From positions 1 to 32,542 of the forward strand of contig JAHDEX010000006.1 of assembly GCA_020628545.1 (NCBI GenBank): DNA of 32,542 nucleotides, given 5' to 3'. Positions 32,041 through 32,542 of the stretch are shown here, piece after piece. The notes beneath the pieces are model-generated. The model saw only the letters and a list, made by a program, of their open reading frames with translations. It searched no databases and was not told the DNA's origin. Origin of the DNA: Paracoccaceae bacterium. Its GTDB lineage: Bacteria; Pseudomonadota; Alphaproteobacteria; Rhodobacterales; Rhodobacteraceae. Within the stretch, counting starts at the first letter, position 1; each line of letters opens with the position of its first letter. Position numbers and translations under genes: made by a program.

Positions 32041-32066
32041 AACGAGCGTGAGCTAGAAATGGTTCC
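32041..32066 (-). promoter_or_regulatory. EcfG promoter of the sensor kinase gene
   Basis: On the minus strand GGAAC (32062-32066), 17 bp, then CGTT (32041-32044) is an exact EcfG consensus. It lies 58 bp upstream of the kinase start, implying positive feedback on the stress signalling pathway. Confidence 0.82.
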
Positions 32067-32107
32067 TGCGATCAGTACCGTCGCAGGTGCAAATTGGCCG
32101 GAGCAAC

Positions 32108-32140
32108 AAAAAAGGCCGCCCCGGTATGTCCGGAACGGCC
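32108..32140 (-). terminator. Rho-independent terminator of the RTX-like gene
   Basis: On the minus strand an 11-bp stem (GGCCGTTCCGG with CCGGGGCGGCC, two G-U pairs) with a 5-nt loop is followed by six T. It lies 21 nt past the stop codon and isolates this gene from the kinase promoter. Confidence 0.88.
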
Positions 32141-32161
32141 GTTGGTGTGGTCACCTTTGGA

Positions 32162-32542
32162 TTAGTTGAAAACGATGTCGTCGAATTCTGTGAGGTTCAC
32201 AAACTCGAGCAAGTCGTCGTCTGGACCGATCAGGATCTGAACGCGGTTATTCAGTTCGGTCACGCTATTGATGCTGAACCCACTGATGCTGACGGTGTCC
32301 TGGGTCGGATCGTAGTCGCTGATCTTGACCTTTGTGCTGACGCCGTCAGTAAACATCTCTGACTGCAGATTGAAGGCATCTGCACCGCCAAAGCCCAACG
32401 CATCTGCTGTGCCACCTCCGAAGAATAGGAACGTATCCGCGTCCTCGGTGCCGCGAAGCCTTAGGCCGTCGACATTAGTTGAGAAGGTGTTGCCAGTTCC
32501 ACCGCCAGTGTCACCACCACCAGTATCGCCGCCGCCAGTGTC
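32162..32542 (-). CDS. C-terminal part of a secreted RTX-like calcium-binding protein
   Basis: The frame is open from the window edge for 126 codons, so the N-terminal part lies outside. The visible start is a low-complexity linker of DTGGG units, followed by VDGLRLRGTEDADTFLFFGG, GGADAFNLQSEMF and TKVKISDYDPTQDTVSISG, ending DLLEFVNLTEFDDIVFN. The G-x-D-x-F and ISDYDP-QDT patterns are those of C-terminal domains in roseobacter proteins with hemolysin-type calcium-binding repeats, exported by type I secretion through a C-terminal signal. The function of the rest is unknown. Confidence 0.75.
   Translation of the reverse strand, partial: DTGGGDTGGGDTGGGTGNTFSTNVDGLRLRGTEDADTFLFFGGGTADALGFGGADAFNLQSEMFTDGVSTKVKISDYDPTQDTVSISGFSINSVTELNNRVQILIGPDDDLLEFVNLTEFDDIVFN

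Overview
The window looks like a chromosome segment of an aerobic anoxygenic phototroph of the Rhodobacteraceae (Roseobacter group, Alphaproteobacteria). The support is a peripheral-antenna puc operon with PpsR/CrtJ-type operators, a CcrM GANTC methyltransferase, a PhyR-NepR-EcfG general stress response locus, alphaproteobacterial sugar ABC transporters and a D-erythronate dehydrogenase. No rRNA, tRNA, insertion sequence, integrase or CRISPR array was seen. Genes run off both ends.

Layout. 1-4008: minus-strand sugar ABC operon (LacI repressor, binding protein, permease with an inserted Ig-like domain, start of a further membrane protein) with a perfect 18-bp operator. 4087-6038: ccrM and rnhB with a clear terminator. 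6301-7918: a small exported Cys-containing protein, a divergent small exported protein, and a membrane protein ending in an OmpR-type winged helix. 7942-11243: a sugar transferase, then kynureninase and kynurenine formamidase. 11435-16780: two GlpP/GlpQ-like permeases, a phosphatase and a glycosyltransferase that together should make glucosylglycerate, a serine hydrolase and a DUF1993 protein.

16784-20061: minus-strand puc operon, pucB-pucA-pucC followed by a translationally coupled gene for an unrecognised protein with seven 25-residue repeats. 20211-22679: an OsmC-like protein and a GH13_18 phosphorylase that probably degrades glucosylglycerate. 22800-27261: sugar-acid genes (HpaI-type aldolase, FAH-family hydrolase, SDR on minus; DenD and an arginase-family enzyme on plus). 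27262-32066: general stress response locus (phyR; nepR-ecfG; aldo/keto reductase; DUF1328 protein; sensor kinase) with four sites matching the EcfG promoter consensus. 32108-32542: the end of a secreted RTX-like protein and its terminator.

The most interesting points are the repeat protein encoded as the fourth puc gene, an LH2 alpha subunit carrying Phe44-Leu45 (the LH3/B800-820 signature) plus a long C-terminal tail, a DUF11-like domain inserted in an ABC permease loop, a membrane-bound winged-helix protein, and mirrored EcfG promoters between phyR and nepR. All assignments come from reading motifs and remembered family features; no database search was run.
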